NCBI GenBank assembly: GCA_030849075.1 | Contig: JASAOO010003503.1 | Location: 17,504 to 81,503 of the forward strand | DNA length: 64,000 bases | Direction: 5' to 3' | Source of the DNA: Zelonia costaricensis | Lineage: Eukaryota; Euglenozoa; Kinetoplastea; Trypanosomatida; Trypanosomatidae | The notes under the pieces: generated by a model | Told to the model about the DNA's origin: nothing | The model's database searches: none | What the model saw: the letters and a program-made list of their open reading frames with translations, nothing else | Program-made: the position numbers and the translations under genes | Part shown: positions 49,601 to 57,770 of the stretch, piece after piece | How positions within the stretch are numbered: the first letter of the stretch is position 1 | Layout: each line of letters opens with the position of its first letter

Positions 49601-50417
49601 CCATTATCATGGGCACCTGCTCCTCCAAGAAAAAGTTGATGGAGCGGAAGAGGACGTGGTACGACCGGGTTCCGTTGCGATAGGCAGAGATGCTCCGGCG
49701 CACCGTGAGCAGGTGGCTGAGGATCGAATCCCTGGTAGCGTTCTCCACGGTCGGTCCGTCGGGGACGAGCCGCTCGGTCAAGAGCCGATCGCGTCGCCAC
49801 GCCACCACGTCGGGCCCGGCGATTGTGGTGTGGGTCGCTTCCGGTGTGGAGTGCGCCGTGGGCTGTTGGAAGCGAGCCGATGTCGGACGGGATACCGCCG
49901 CTGCGGCTACCACGCCTGCGCGGCCGCCATCGCTTGACTGCTTCGTGGATGCCGAGGCGGCGCTGACGTCACCCTCGTCCGCGGCGGCGCTGGTCGGCGT
50001 CGCCGCAGCCCGCTTCGCAGGTCGGCCGCGACGCGCCAGCCGCTGCCCGCCCCACTTCGCCTGCTCCTCCTCACCGCCGTCCTTCTTCGGTGCGGCCGCT
50101 GCGCTGAAGTCCGCCGCACCGTCCGAAGGGGCCGTGTGATAGGCGCTGTGCTGCGCCGTCAGCGCCGCGTAAGAGACCGCGCTAACCGCGCCACGCCCTT
50201 CCGTGTGGATGCGTCGAGGGGGGAGGACGCGGCGGGCGTGTCCGACTGCGGACAGGCCGTGTGCGCACGCGGGACGTGGCGGGGGCGCGATGGCGCGCTG
50301 CGCCGCCGTCGACGCTGCCGTGGGCGCTGGCGCCTGCGGTGCTTGTGACGGCGGTGTTGGTGGTGGCGGTGGCAGTACCGCCGCCGCGCAGCCGCACCGC
50401 GTGATGGAGCGCCACAT
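40680..50417 (-). CDS. 3245-residue helical protein, probably mitochondrial; unknown function
   Basis: I recognise no family with confidence. The start MWRSITRCGCAAAVLPP is short, basic and acid-free, as in trypanosomatid mitochondrial presequences. The ATG at 50417 lies 56 nt after a very good acceptor. Unlike its low-complexity neighbours, much of the chain looks folded and alpha-helical. Examples are DSILSHLLTVRRSISAYRNG near the N-terminus, long Leu/Ala-rich helical stretches throughout, and, near 3000-3040, MLPSASRHELVRVVRALLKL followed by VERFTHAEVLWLVSRLH. The last two resemble helical hairpins of the OPR/FASTK type seen in organelle RNA-binding proteins. No RAP domain is evident at the C-terminus. 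Ser/Ala-rich inserts (for example around residue 2620, encoded by GCA repeats near 42549-42588) break up the folded parts. A role in mitochondrial RNA metabolism is a guess. Confidence 0.88.
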   Translation of the reverse strand: MWRSITRCGCAAAVLPPPPPTPPSQAPQAPAPTAASTAAQRAIAPPPRPACAHGLSAVGHARRVLPPRRIHTEGRGAVSAVSYAALTAQHSAYHTAPSDGAADFSAAAAPKKDGGEEEQAKWGGQRLARRGRPAKRAAATPTSAAADEGDVSAASASTKQSSDGGRAGVVAAAAVSRPTSARFQQPTAHSTPEATHTTIAGPDVVAWRRDRLLTERLVPDGPTVENATRDSILSHLLTVRRSISAYRNGTRSYHVLFRSINFFLEEQVPMIMAQPPVPASFLHLVEAGQPPHSLALPIPPQPRCPHSRGYLKRHGVSPKVLFALQRSGSGALAWSVEIAEALLLTSEKMNTNPGRLWCCRAALLFLAAQAEAQAAAAAAGPPPLTAEQRADKAQLAVALLRLLSRERVRSTNASRLLDPHAASVVARAALTCWGWEAARNAGHIGSPASLLASGPTKPSKDPTQATSSPPSSSSSSTAAAVAASAAWAPEGSFSMEDCVADYLAKTLLPQILEELRRFCEAVERDYDAEPMRAAPQVLNSVELEGFSSLCAAMGRSISFGCVRRRGDDITFDVRHTAAAAAAATRAPLPARPALSSRAFAITLSVIAAQMNGSAGPQSGELEKVLGRAWQMQGMLPVSSRAVSPLSVGAVRRTGGDSGDGGGGSAAARKSRFTSSATAPAASTKLDAGGAGSRRSVSSSRSRSGRRPESPSTPTSAPCTGDPVAVLSRFGNFNLAHVIPVLQLSYTGHAFDLLLSRPTSAAATAATAERIADAVASLTVLAVHWAPVCRSHQLPSAVGLYAAAVASHGTRKAARRRGGTAAEVTVAAAAAHDEDERVEAMKLDGIVEVTPPGSSLDAAVLVRVREKVLPLAGGGDAARADQQVTQQLCRLSMAARNYMERLHSSAFYAVLTSVCRVLTYWPRVAAPAGDGAGAIAGGGTCDTDSSDWTRRSTAAVVFDAPPESGVPVVLQVSRLVAEWWMRLRGRRAWDMISKVVHRGKHGDYYERAAASMPGEALCPNASSQAFASISTLARLPTIAAQLRKRASCAAEAEWVMAELLRYGAGVAKSPVRGFRVELFAPFFVLRQNRIRASQGERAATPAEMLAMAEMTQALATYLAVPTAAGVSSFLTLEVAQYLRSEFMAAFMSGTETYALQAVLMNLLTTSVTVPEVLALCGSIDASLQTDAASLQGVSWLQGRGRRYAASAVEIAMRASLERHTLYLLDATGKSTVPPVYCDGASLLQWCAYRSGGLADGGGDGGAAARTAAALRPYSLHRFDRENQLTDPVTSREAAWTAPESQRFGSPPVAANLESSYERLCYGHSTPTPVAWLLPYLRATVTMCEAEKDAAAGQAQESLSTTFYDLVIRASFHVLFAPAPIAQTAGSLSLETLLTLHLALACSVHQRSLYMRVNGLITPSRAAREGRTTADVRTPTSSTTSTSLPGAPPSIAITVSGMSAAVLLSLCRATDALRARLVSAATSHEVVSDDLRTLLELSIQAEGLLPPPVDVTAEPARPQADASLAELVHRRLCTELQRALAATSLHALAGELSRLHWWVTRRAHASSTASDASAAPSWVEAVVLDTIATLGRRQRDAEEMQQAEEARGAGAVPSHARTQAATRRFQVYEWTLLPFYAKLAARRESVGASPPAAAAAPATTASAALFDDFTAMEDSFAEGASGAFASGGGTDVAGAAAAAAPLSAADAEAATTLEAALHALPTQATSMDVLLHVLRQVFLSFPVLLSTAPDAASYFGPRDGDRHRPEAAVSAQQAWATLPVALTELPAGLRERYVATLYRLFSQAMRDNTCDANELAEWLHLCWLADPRSSSAATSEVWPAAQASWPSLYDRCNAYLQSTLEAAAGFEMERHSGEAGAAAAGAGRAQATSTPKSAPVPLLLTTIRRCQKSSLLGSITFEPRDGHWATVAAAALHPNMALLLLHSLCSLRRVEAQWEAQQRRVCAAAVTAATPLPRSSSPAPASLPLLPASPMTLRGSPRERALAAFRPLVVYTVTTVEALLDTSKSSVLPLILAMASELDPQLALDLIQCGFAPPSRRDEHHDSVDGSQTSRRGGARRGSSGGRDAEIGWRRYNNAMVLSPVSARKENVLGNGFSAGVDRSSRGRQRQAEVAASTIMALLLVSSYRQASSAVWATPGGGSGSIGGGGVDCAGYAPGAGDDRDAGSERSLDVAEATQASVLGASYHRGVRYLRGVLLQQMYGSRVPRLLCHLPASAVVQLLQLSVVEESPRLLRLVEWLLLALLSQPWLDVSAHARRKLEQVLTPVGPGNGGGGGGFATAVWASTAEMPNMSEWRRAYKNDPSTLAAELALSRSELKTKVVVTAVLTQVRLPLSAEGFQLLRRLPLHAWRSILHREMVWPPYRGYALALIKRRKFSANAELDGPGRPGEIKDPISQWWDSVRCSLANLLVTFDDASVQYLAAAGMGPLQTLDVTSELLWGVAVGVQCLRNNTALLRDTPLGLHSHSRFGNTSSRLYTAQMVDLPAQPGGDARSAAAEHDEDDGIDAPTAPPLTSYEVLRRYASPDSVLRTRGLQSWLRVACDVVDELASTRHADFIAALSREAQWRHEVANVPRDPRALAEEGPMGTSSLSAVEAAAAAAAAAAAAKMADRNGSGASSMEGDAAATLPLVLDWRPIVRFICVLRRLDPGMVARQERVEWWRWQAPGSASATPAVAAAAWLSQPHGRAARALDVACPRSGGDAVDGPRDVLHGALDAILSNAHAHWQLPAADADEAAPATRSLTMMNLGDVPRAYAELAGDTGVIAAVRADAARQDAEDEEGDCVDVGTWLTGATLTTTGEAPASEVTLMQGGLARSMPEAGVPLLSTYNGTRASTLEEARLHRRTSALHRVGVLRSARGVAARARAYGLPCAASLAGSPRTAEGDAPGRRGHSGGGAAGFWLGKTRALEDAILQCLFEPVTASSSSASTQASAAPAEDALSTRERHARGRVQLLRCNDLAWLLLQLTRDTSAEALARYGLETRIVMDTLVEMLPSASRHELVRVVRALLKLCLSWSATESAAPPRLPAAPSALQDLIHEARRVLANTAVLIANDVERFTHAEVLWLVSRLHTPRVRPVRAADAAMAKRIGTTEASSPSQAPLDVSLSLMSAASARAVIDALLPLADSVSVGRAAVADNAEADVDDDDAAAAAAGAGADGDAAAFSMLAALRGASVVEDDSDEAAADTATATTAGPVTVQTWLDTVQEAERLRSATGLVKVLRLIERTAV

Positions 50418-50472
50418 CGTGCGGCTCTTGTCGCTCTTACCCGTGTCTGCTAAACTCCACTGGGTTCCGCCA

Positions 50473-50501
50473 CTGGGGGAGAGGATAAGAGGGGAAGGGG
50501 G
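50473..50501 (-). promoter_or_regulatory. Predicted SL trans-splice acceptor for the 3245-residue gene
   Basis: On the minus strand an almost uninterrupted pyrimidine run of about 28 bases ends in CCCCCAG, with AG at 50474-50473, 56 nt before the ATG. This is one of the two best acceptors in the window. Confidence 0.6.
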
Positions 50502-50508
50502 CCGCCCC

Positions 50509-50530
50509 GTGTGTGTGTGTGTGTGTGTGG
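50509..50530. repeat. (GT)n tract upstream of the 3245-residue gene
   Basis: GT on the plus strand, CA in the pre-mRNA, directly upstream of the polypyrimidine run. Confidence 0.9.
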
Positions 50531-51062
50531 TGTTTTGTGGAAGGGTGTATTGGTGGAAGCAGGAGAGGAAGACCAGACCGTGCAGGTGCCCGTCTCGCTC
50601 GCCTTCTCTCTCTCGCCTTCAGTGGTCAGTGCAGAATGGAAGAACACACTAGCGGACACGTCTGCACGACTTCTCCTTCTTTGGTTTTCTCAGCGTACCC
50701 CACCGCGTACTTCGGCACAGCCAAAGTGCACCGCTTCCAAGCGGCTCACACAGCCTGGAGCGCGAAGCGAAGCGAGGGGGCGCGGAGGGCCCGTTCTTTA
50801 TTTTAGAAGCCGCTGGAGCAGGGACTTGGGCTCCCTGTTAGAGCTCGTGTGTTTGTCTGTGCGTGTGTGTCTGTGTGTGTGTGTGTGATAGTGTTTCAGA
50901 AAGAAGAGGCCGAGGAGCGACGAACCTCTCGGGAAGTGAGAGAGGGCGCTCCGCGTTGTGCCGTCTCGCACGACGTGCCTATCCGGCTCCGTCGCTGCAC
51001 CTTTCTGTATGTGTAAAGCCCGCGGTGATGTCCGCTGCCGCTTTCGCTGCGATGGTGTGGCC

Positions 51063-51094
<32 letters not shown>

Positions 51095-51709
51095 GAGGGG
51101 GCGTGTCATGGGAGGTGATTCGTGTACGCAGGGCCGAGGACGGGGACAAGATGAACAGGGATGGGGAAGGGGGTCGGGGGGCGGAGGCGGAGGTGGAGCT
51201 GTGCAGCTGGCCAAAAGGGCAGGAAAGGGGCGCAACACCGTCGAAGCTGTCGAGCATCGCGCAGGCTTGTGAGCACCGCATCACCACGCACGCCCACCAC
51301 GATGTTGCAACTCTGGCGGAGAAGTCGAGGCTCCGAGGCGTGAGAGAGGACGACGACGAGGAGGAGGAGGGGGAGGACCGAAAGGAAGCCGTGCGGCGCA
51401 TGTCCGCTGAGTCGGCCTCTCCCTTTCGCTCTGCTCGTCACCACCGACTCGCACAATGCACGTCCACGTGCGCCTGCAGCGGTGGACTTGCACCATCAAA
51501 CACAGGCACACACACACACACACACACACCACTGCGCGGGCCCGCCTGCACGTGTGCACGACGCGGCCGAGGCTGGCACACGGCGGCAATGCGCCCGAGC
51601 TCCACGGTGTGCGTGCGCGTCGTCATCGTGTTTGTGTTTGCGTTCTCCAGTATCCAATACCACCCCACACGAGGGCACATATAAGCATGCACGTCAGACC
51701 GAGAGATAG

Positions 51710-51741
51710 TGTGTGCGTGTGTGCGTGTGTGCGTGTGTGTG

Positions 51742-51790
<49 letters not shown>
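51710..51790. repeat. Long (GT)n tract with GC interruptions, about 80 bp
   Basis: The longest dinucleotide tract in the window. It has GTGTGC units at its low-coordinate end and becomes pure GT from about 51748. Confidence 0.93.
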
Positions 51791-51792
<2 letters not shown>

Positions 51793-52820
51793 TCGCCCAC
51801 ATCGAAGGAAGGGAGGGGGAAGTGCGAGAAGGACAGCCGCGCAGCGCTCGACGCAGCCCACCACGTAGGAACGCCGCCACCGACCGTGGACTCTGTGGCA
51901 CTGCGCTTCCGTTGGGCGGCGGCGGCGGTGTAACCGGGTTGAGAAAAGGAGGTGGGGGGTGGCAGCGGTATCACATGCGGACACACACACGCACCCATCA
52001 GCCCCCCTCCCAACCCTTCTCACCCTCCCGGAGCGGCTTGTATTGGCTTCACAACACACAGTGCATCGAGGAACCAAGAGGATGCGCAAGAAAGACAAGG
52101 ACGCGGGTGCGTCGTACATCGAGAGCGGTGCGAGGGCAGAGAATATAACGAACATAAAGTTGGCGAACCCCCAGTGACGGGCGGGGCGCGGCACGGCAGC
52201 GACGATTGGTGCGCGCCGCGGGTGGGGGGAGGGGGGAGGAACGGAGTGGAAGGGGAGGGAGGTGCCAGCTGCGCCACAGAGCAGGGGAGGTCCTCCGTCA
52301 CCACCACCCCCCCACACACTCAGAAGCCACACAATACACACGGACAAGAGAAGAGAGACGCACCGCAGTGTACATGTCAACCAAGTCACAGCGCCGTGGT
52401 GGTCGACGGCGGGGAGAGGGAGGGCCACGACGCACCGTCGCGTGCATCAGCCTGACAGAGCAGGCACCACACGAGATGTGCGGGCGACGGGTGGAGCGCC
52501 GGGGTAGAAGGTCAACGGGAAGTTAGTGCCTCACTGGAAAGAAGGCAAGAGAAACAAGAAGCGAGAAGAGAGCGGTGGAGGGGGGGGGGCACAGATGCGT
52601 TCAAGACACGTACATCGATGAGGAAGACCGCCGTCGCGCGCGCGGCGTGCGGTTGCCTCGCGTGTGAGAGCCGCCACCACCACCACGCCGACGCACACGC
52701 GGTGGGGTAGGGGGGAGGGGGCCTCACTTGAAAACCGAAGCACAGAACAGAGAGTAGGGAAGCTAGCAACACTGCGTGTATGCGCGTGAAGGAGTTCAGG
52801 GGAAGCAGCAGCCACGAACA

Positions 52821-52844
52821 GACACACACACACACACACACACA
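52821..52844. repeat. (CA)n tract after the 1577-residue gene
   Basis: CA on the plus strand, UG in the transcript, about 100 nt past the stop codon. Confidence 0.92.
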
Positions 52845-52939
52845 ACAAAGTCCGAGCCGCGCAGAAGGCACCTAGAGTCGTACATGAGTCACACAAGAGA
52901 CAAGAAGAAGGAAGAAACTCGAGCACAGAAAGGCGAAGG

Positions 52940-55900
52940 CTACAGCACCTCCACCGTGGCCTTGAGCTCGGCACTGCGGTAGCCCTTGCGCTTCAGCGCA
53001 ATCGTGACCACCTGCGCCCGCACACGACAGCCGCCGTTCGCGTATGACCGGTACGGGTTAAAGCCGAACACACGTAGGTCGAGCTCCCCACTCGCAAGCA
53101 GGGTCGGCGATTTGCCGGCCTGCAGCAGCTCCACCAGCAGGACCGCGTCGTCCAGGTCGCTCTCCGCCTTGCGCATCTCCGGCCGGTCGCCCTTGCCGGC
53201 GCCGCCCGTCACGCTGGGCGAGCGCAGGTTCAGCACGAGCGTCTGTCCTAGGAAGCTCAACGTCTTGGCCGACGACGACGAGGACGTGGCCGCGGCGCCG
53301 AAGAGGGAAAAGGAGCTAGAGGCAAACGGGTTCCCGCCGATCGCGGACGCGGACTCCGTCAGACCCTCACCGCCGCCGGCGCCCCCGCCGTCCCCACCGC
53401 CCAGCGCCGCCGCCGCCCCGGCCGAGCTCAGCGGCACGGCGGTGGAGGAGGCGCTGTGCACCGCGGAGCGGACACGCACAAAGTACAGCCCCTCCTCTCC
53501 CTCCTCGTCCCGCTCCCCGTCCAGCATCAGCTCGCTGCGCCGGCCCCCCGTTGCGGTGTTCGCGCGGGACTCGCTGCGCAGCGGGGCCAACGGGGGCCGC
53601 CGGCAGCGATGCAGCGTCAGCCGGAGTACCGTGTCCGCCGCCACGGTGCGGCCCACAATTGTGCGGTCAATCGCACGGAAGCGCTCTTCGTAGTTGTACG
53701 AGTGCGACTGCCGCCGCTGCTGCTCGGCAATCCACTCGTGCAGGAGGGACAGCGGGACGTGGTACAGCGCGGCGAGGTGCTGCAGCACCTCCTGCACCGG
53801 CCACTGCGTCAGCTCCAGGATGCCGAGGTGCGTGGCGATGAGGTGCTGCAGGCCGCCGTAGGGCAGCACGGGGGTCGCCGGCGCAGTAGCGGACAAGGAT
53901 CCCGAAAACTTGCCCAGACCGGGCAGCCACTGCGGCGGCGGTGGCTGTGCCTGGCCACTCCCACCCGCGCCGGTGGTAGGCGACGCGGTGGCGGTCAGCT
54001 GCGTCTCGCGAGCGAGGCGCTCCTGTGCCTCCGCGAGCAGCGCTGACACCGCCGGCCACGAGATGGTGGAGACGTGGCGGCGGGCGAGCTGCGTGAGCAC
54101 CTCGAGGTACCCGCGGCGCGCCTCGAGGCGGTTCAGACTGTCAAGCCGGGCCGCCTCCTCGTAGATGAGATGCCGGTGCCGCTGCAAGACCGCCTGCGGC
54201 ATGTGCGAGCGCCCCGCCGACGCGTCCGTCGCGGCCTCGCGCGTCAGCGCCGCCGCCGCCATCGCCGCGGCCGCGGCCCTCGCCTCGGCTGTGTCGCCAA
54301 CGGTCAGCACACCCGAGCCGACGCCGCTGCCTCTCGCGGGGGCCGGGCCACGCGTCAGCAGCAGAGGGTCCCGTGGACCACCGCCCACCCGCTTCGCCCC
54401 ACCTCCGGTGGCGGCGCCACCCTTTCCAGCCAGTGCGGCGGCGAGGGCCTCGCTGCGCTGGCGACCCTGGCAGATGTCCAGCTCCATGAGCTGCTCCCGC
54501 AGGGGCCGCAGCCGCTGCAGCATCGCACAGGCGCCGTCGATGTCGCGGCTGTGCGACTGGTCCGCCTCCAGCTCCGCGCGTCGCGTGAGGAGCAGCTCGT
54601 GCTGCAGCAGCACCGCCGCGTGCTCGCCAACGCCGCTGGCCGCCGGGAGCGGCTTGCGCCGGCCCGCGCGCTTCGCTGACGTAAGCCTGTGAGCGCGGCG
54701 CGTCGGCCGACTCTGCGGCGGGGCCGGCGGCGCGGGCTCGACCGCGGCGGCGGGAGCCCCATCGAGGGCGTTCGGCGGCAGCGGCGAAACTATGTGCGCC
54801 ACGGCGGCACGCGTGCGGCTCGGGCCGGACGGTGTGCACGAGTTGCCGAGCGCCGGCAGCGACGTGGACGCCGACGGGGTGCCAGCCGCGGACGCGGCGG
54901 GCTCTGTTGCGTAGGCTGACGCGCCCGCCACGCCGGTGCCAGCCTCGTGAGGGCGCAGACGCCGCGGGGACAGCTGCGGGCTGGGGCCGCGCGAGCCGGA
55001 GGCCGAAAAGCCTCCTGTGCCCCCCTCACTCGCAGCACCGCCACCGCTGCCCTTGCTGTCAGGTGCCGCCTGGGCACCGCCCTTGACAAGCGACGCAGCG
55101 GGGACGGCGGCAGGGGTAGCCGAGCCCGGGTTCGGCTGCCTCGGCGGCTTCCCAGTCGAGTCGTCACCCGTGCCGCGCAGGGAGCGCTGCAGCCCGTACA
55201 GGGCACACTCGTTGGCGAGCCCGAGCAGCCGCTGCAGTTCCAACCGCAACCGGTGCTCTTCCGCCGTCGTCTCCGTTGCCCCGGCCACAGCGCTCAAGGA
55301 GGCCTCCGCCGCGGTGAAGGTGGCGGCCCCCATCACGTGTGTCACGCTCACCACACCGCTCCGGCCAGCCGCACCCGCCCCCGCCGACGCGTCGCCGACG
55401 CCGGTGTCCGGCCTGAGCTGCACCGCCGTGCGCAGCGACGCGCGGTGCGCTGAGAGCGTGTCGGACGTGGAGCTCTCTAGCGTGCTGTTGCTCCCTTCAC
55501 AGGCGGCGGTGACGCCGTCGCTGACGTCGCTGCCGCTGAGCCGGTGCAGCGGGTCGGCATCTTCGGCCGCGGCCGCGGCGTCGTCGACGGCAGGCACGCT
55601 GATGCGCAGGTAGCCGCCCGCGCTGCCCTCGCCGTCCGCGCCCCTGTGCGTGACACGCTTGGACGCGGGTGCACCGGCAGCAGCCACCGCCCCCGCGTCG
55701 TCTTGCTGCAGCTGCAGCTGTTCCCGGCTGCCCTCCCCGGTGTTCCGCTTCTCCGGGCTGCGGAGACCGCTCCACGACACGGTCAGCGTGGCGAGGTCCT
55801 CGGCCATGGCGCCGCTGAGGTGCAGCGATGACGCGCTGGTGCCCGGCAGGGCGATGCCCGAGGCCGCCGCCGCGGCCGTAATCGTTGCGCGCGCCACCTC

Positions 55901-57673
55901 GCGTGCGGCCGCGTCCTCGGCGGCGCTCTTGCGCAGCCGCGCCTGCTCCATCGCCGTGGCATCGCGGTTGGCGCGCTGCAGCCGTTGGTGACTCGCCCGC
56001 ATCTGTCGCTCCAGGGTTGGGGTGCCGGCGCGGAGGTGCGCCAGCCGGCGCCGCTGCAGCGCCACCCAGCCCCGCGCCGTGCGGTCTCGGACCTTGTATA
56101 GCCCCACGCGCGACATGTTCTCCGCCGCCTCGAGGTCGGCGGCCGCCGCGCGACCGAGGCCGCCGCCGGCGCGGGCACCGGAGGCGCCGTGAGTGGTCGT
56201 CATGCCGATGTCGTCCGCGTCGTCCTCGTCCTCGTCACTCTCCGCGCCCGCCTCTTCAGAGAAGGCGTCCGACGAGCGGGCATCGGTGTCGCCGTCGCCG
56301 GTGTGGCGGGCCGCCGACGGGGACTCGTCTGCGTCGCCTGAACCGCCGCTGGTGCGCGCCAGGCCCCGGCTCGCCAGTGGGGGTGGGATGCCAGCCGGCT
56401 GGTACGAGCGGCTCCCCGCGCCGCTCTGCGGCCTGCGTCGCTGGCCGCTCTCGCCGGCTGCGGCCCACACGTGGCGCTTCTTGTTGTGCCGCTGGTGCCG
56501 CAGGGCGTTGCCGCCGCCCTCCGCCTCCACGCGGCGCATGATGGCGGTGAACTCACGCATATCCTTCTGCGACTGCAGCGCGGCCGCGACGCGGCGCTCG
56601 TGCAGCTGCGTGGCCGCCTCGGCAGCTGCCTTGTCGCTGTTCAGGGCCCGCTTTGGTGGCGTCGGGGTTGGTGTCGCTGGGGTGGCGGCGGGGCCCGCCG
56701 GGCTGGGCGAGGAGGACTCGGTGCCGCGCCGCGGCCGTGTCGCCGTGCCGTTCAGCGTGGCCTTGATCCAGTTCGAGGTCGGGAACAGACTCGGCGCCGC
56801 CTCCGCCGACGAGGCCACCGGCGCCACCGGAGGCGTGATGGCCCCGAGCGGCGTCGTCGTTCCCACGAAGATGGTGCCGCTCGTGTGGTTGCTCGTGCGG
56901 CAGGCGCTCTCGGCGCTGCGCCAGGACGCCTGGCGCTGTAGAAGTCCCGGGCTCCCCGGTGACGGCAGCAGGCTGTGCAGCGGAGGGTGCAACCCGAGCG
57001 TCGGCGGCCGCGGCGATGCACTCGGCAAGCGCGTCAGCGGCGTCGTCGTGTCAGCCGAGGTGGGCGTGGCCGCCACGTGCACCACCTGCGTGTCTTCCAG
57101 GACGACAACAGAACTGCTGCGGGATCGCAAGTAGGCAGCGCCGTCCTCGCTGACGCTTGTCTCCGCGGCGCCGAGCGTGAGGGGCCGCATGCGATCCTTG
57201 TACTGGGACAGCTGCCCGTGTGGCAGCTGCTGCGGGCTGCGCGCTGCCGTCGTCGGACCGGACGACCACTTCGTTGGCGTCTGTCCGGCGCCGAGGCCGC
57301 CCGACACGCGCCACGATGGCCGCGACGTCAGCGAGGACGGCGGCATTCTTGATGTCGTCGTGTCGCCGAGGAGCTTAAAGATGGTTTCGTCGACTTGGTC
57401 GTCTGCCGCCTCGGCCACGACGTGGGTGATGCTGTGGCCAGCGGCCAGGGTGGCGGCGGCGGCGTCTGGGGTCGAGTCGCAGGTGCTGCCCACGTGGACA
57501 AGGCGGCGCCGGTTGGCACGCGGGGAGGGCGACTCGGACCCATGCAGCGCGGGCACGGACGGGGTGGAAAGGTTGGTCGCGGATGGCGTGTCGCCGGCAG
57601 CGCTGGTAGCGTACTCGCCGGCATACCGCGCCGGCGCCTCAAACCGCGGCGACCCACCGTCTGAGGTGAACAT
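52940..57673 (-). CDS. 1577-residue protein with coiled-coil segments and a beta-rich C-terminal domain; unknown function
   Basis: The ATG at 57673 (MFTSDGGSPRFEAP) is chosen. The open frame upstream translates the (GT)n tract as His-Thr repeats and is discarded. Residues 1-600 are Ser/Thr/Pro-rich with no clear fold. The middle has charged helical stretches, such as one near LERQMRASHQRLQRANRDA and another near AVLLQHELLLTRRAELEADQ. The last roughly 250 residues contain a helical segment (PVQEVLQHLAALYHVPLSLL). They then alternate hydrophobic strands (TLVLNLRSP, AVLLVELLQ, SGELDLRVFGFNPY, RVRAQVVTIALKRKGY, ELKATVEVL), which could form a C2-like beta sandwich. I see no calcium-binding aspartate loops, so any C2 call is tentative. 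Localisation is not apparent: no signal peptide or membrane span. Confidence 0.82.
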   Translation of the reverse strand: MFTSDGGSPRFEAPARYAGEYATSAAGDTPSATNLSTPSVPALHGSESPSPRANRRRLVHVGSTCDSTPDAAAATLAAGHSITHVVAEAADDQVDETIFKLLGDTTTSRMPPSSLTSRPSWRVSGGLGAGQTPTKWSSGPTTAARSPQQLPHGQLSQYKDRMRPLTLGAAETSVSEDGAAYLRSRSSSVVVLEDTQVVHVAATPTSADTTTPLTRLPSASPRPPTLGLHPPLHSLLPSPGSPGLLQRQASWRSAESACRTSNHTSGTIFVGTTTPLGAITPPVAPVASSAEAAPSLFPTSNWIKATLNGTATRPRRGTESSSPSPAGPAATPATPTPTPPKRALNSDKAAAEAATQLHERRVAAALQSQKDMREFTAIMRRVEAEGGGNALRHQRHNKKRHVWAAAGESGQRRRPQSGAGSRSYQPAGIPPPLASRGLARTSGGSGDADESPSAARHTGDGDTDARSSDAFSEEAGAESDEDEDDADDIGMTTTHGASGARAGGGLGRAAAADLEAAENMSRVGLYKVRDRTARGWVALQRRRLAHLRAGTPTLERQMRASHQRLQRANRDATAMEQARLRKSAAEDAAAREVARATITAAAAASGIALPGTSASSLHLSGAMAEDLATLTVSWSGLRSPEKRNTGEGSREQLQLQQDDAGAVAAAGAPASKRVTHRGADGEGSAGGYLRISVPAVDDAAAAAEDADPLHRLSGSDVSDGVTAACEGSNSTLESSTSDTLSAHRASLRTAVQLRPDTGVGDASAGAGAAGRSGVVSVTHVMGAATFTAAEASLSAVAGATETTAEEHRLRLELQRLLGLANECALYGLQRSLRGTGDDSTGKPPRQPNPGSATPAAVPAASLVKGGAQAAPDSKGSGGGAASEGGTGGFSASGSRGPSPQLSPRRLRPHEAGTGVAGASAYATEPAASAAGTPSASTSLPALGNSCTPSGPSRTRAAVAHIVSPLPPNALDGAPAAAVEPAPPAPPQSRPTRRAHRLTSAKRAGRRKPLPAASGVGEHAAVLLQHELLLTRRAELEADQSHSRDIDGACAMLQRLRPLREQLMELDICQGRQRSEALAAALAGKGGAATGGGAKRVGGGPRDPLLLTRGPAPARGSGVGSGVLTVGDTAEARAAAAAMAAAALTREAATDASAGRSHMPQAVLQRHRHLIYEEAARLDSLNRLEARRGYLEVLTQLARRHVSTISWPAVSALLAEAQERLARETQLTATASPTTGAGGSGQAQPPPPQWLPGLGKFSGSLSATAPATPVLPYGGLQHLIATHLGILELTQWPVQEVLQHLAALYHVPLSLLHEWIAEQQRRQSHSYNYEERFRAIDRTIVGRTVAADTVLRLTLHRCRRPPLAPLRSESRANTATGGRRSELMLDGERDEEGEEGLYFVRVRSAVHSASSTAVPLSSAGAAAALGGGDGGGAGGGEGLTESASAIGGNPFASSSFSLFGAAATSSSSSAKTLSFLGQTLVLNLRSPSVTGGAGKGDRPEMRKAESDLDDAVLLVELLQAGKSPTLLASGELDLRVFGFNPYRSYANGGCRVRAQVVTIALKRKGYRSAELKATVEVL

Positions 57674-57699
57674 GCCTGTCGATGTCACAGTGCGAAACT

Positions 57700-57770
57700 C
57701 TACAGAGGCGTGTGTGTGTGTGTGTGTGTGTGTGTGCGACCGCAGGGACGATGGGAGCAGGGAGGGGCCG
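57700..57770 (-). promoter_or_regulatory. Candidate SL trans-splice acceptor with a CA tract between pyrimidine run and AG
   Basis: A C/U-rich run (about 57742-57767) is followed on the minus strand by the CA tract, which has no AG, and then the first AG (as TAG) at 57701-57700, 27 nt before the ATG. Confidence 0.35.
57710..57736. repeat. (GT)n microsatellite before the 1577-residue gene
   Basis: GT on the plus strand, CA in the pre-mRNA, 37-63 nt upstream of the ATG. Confidence 0.93.

Larger units (their letters stand above)
50418..52939. other. 2.5-kb spacer between the 1577-residue gene and the 3245-residue gene; no gene seen
   Basis: CA tracts at 52821-52844, about 52311-52345, about 51977-51993 and about 51500-51530. 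GT tracts at about 51710-51790, 51065-51094, 50851-50887 and 50509-50530. No domain-bearing frame on either strand. Confidence 0.7.

Noticed and set aside
49720..49745. A short match to a tRNA B-box-like sequence (GATCGAATCCC)
   Set aside because: It lies inside the 3245-residue coding frame with no matching A-box or cloverleaf around it.
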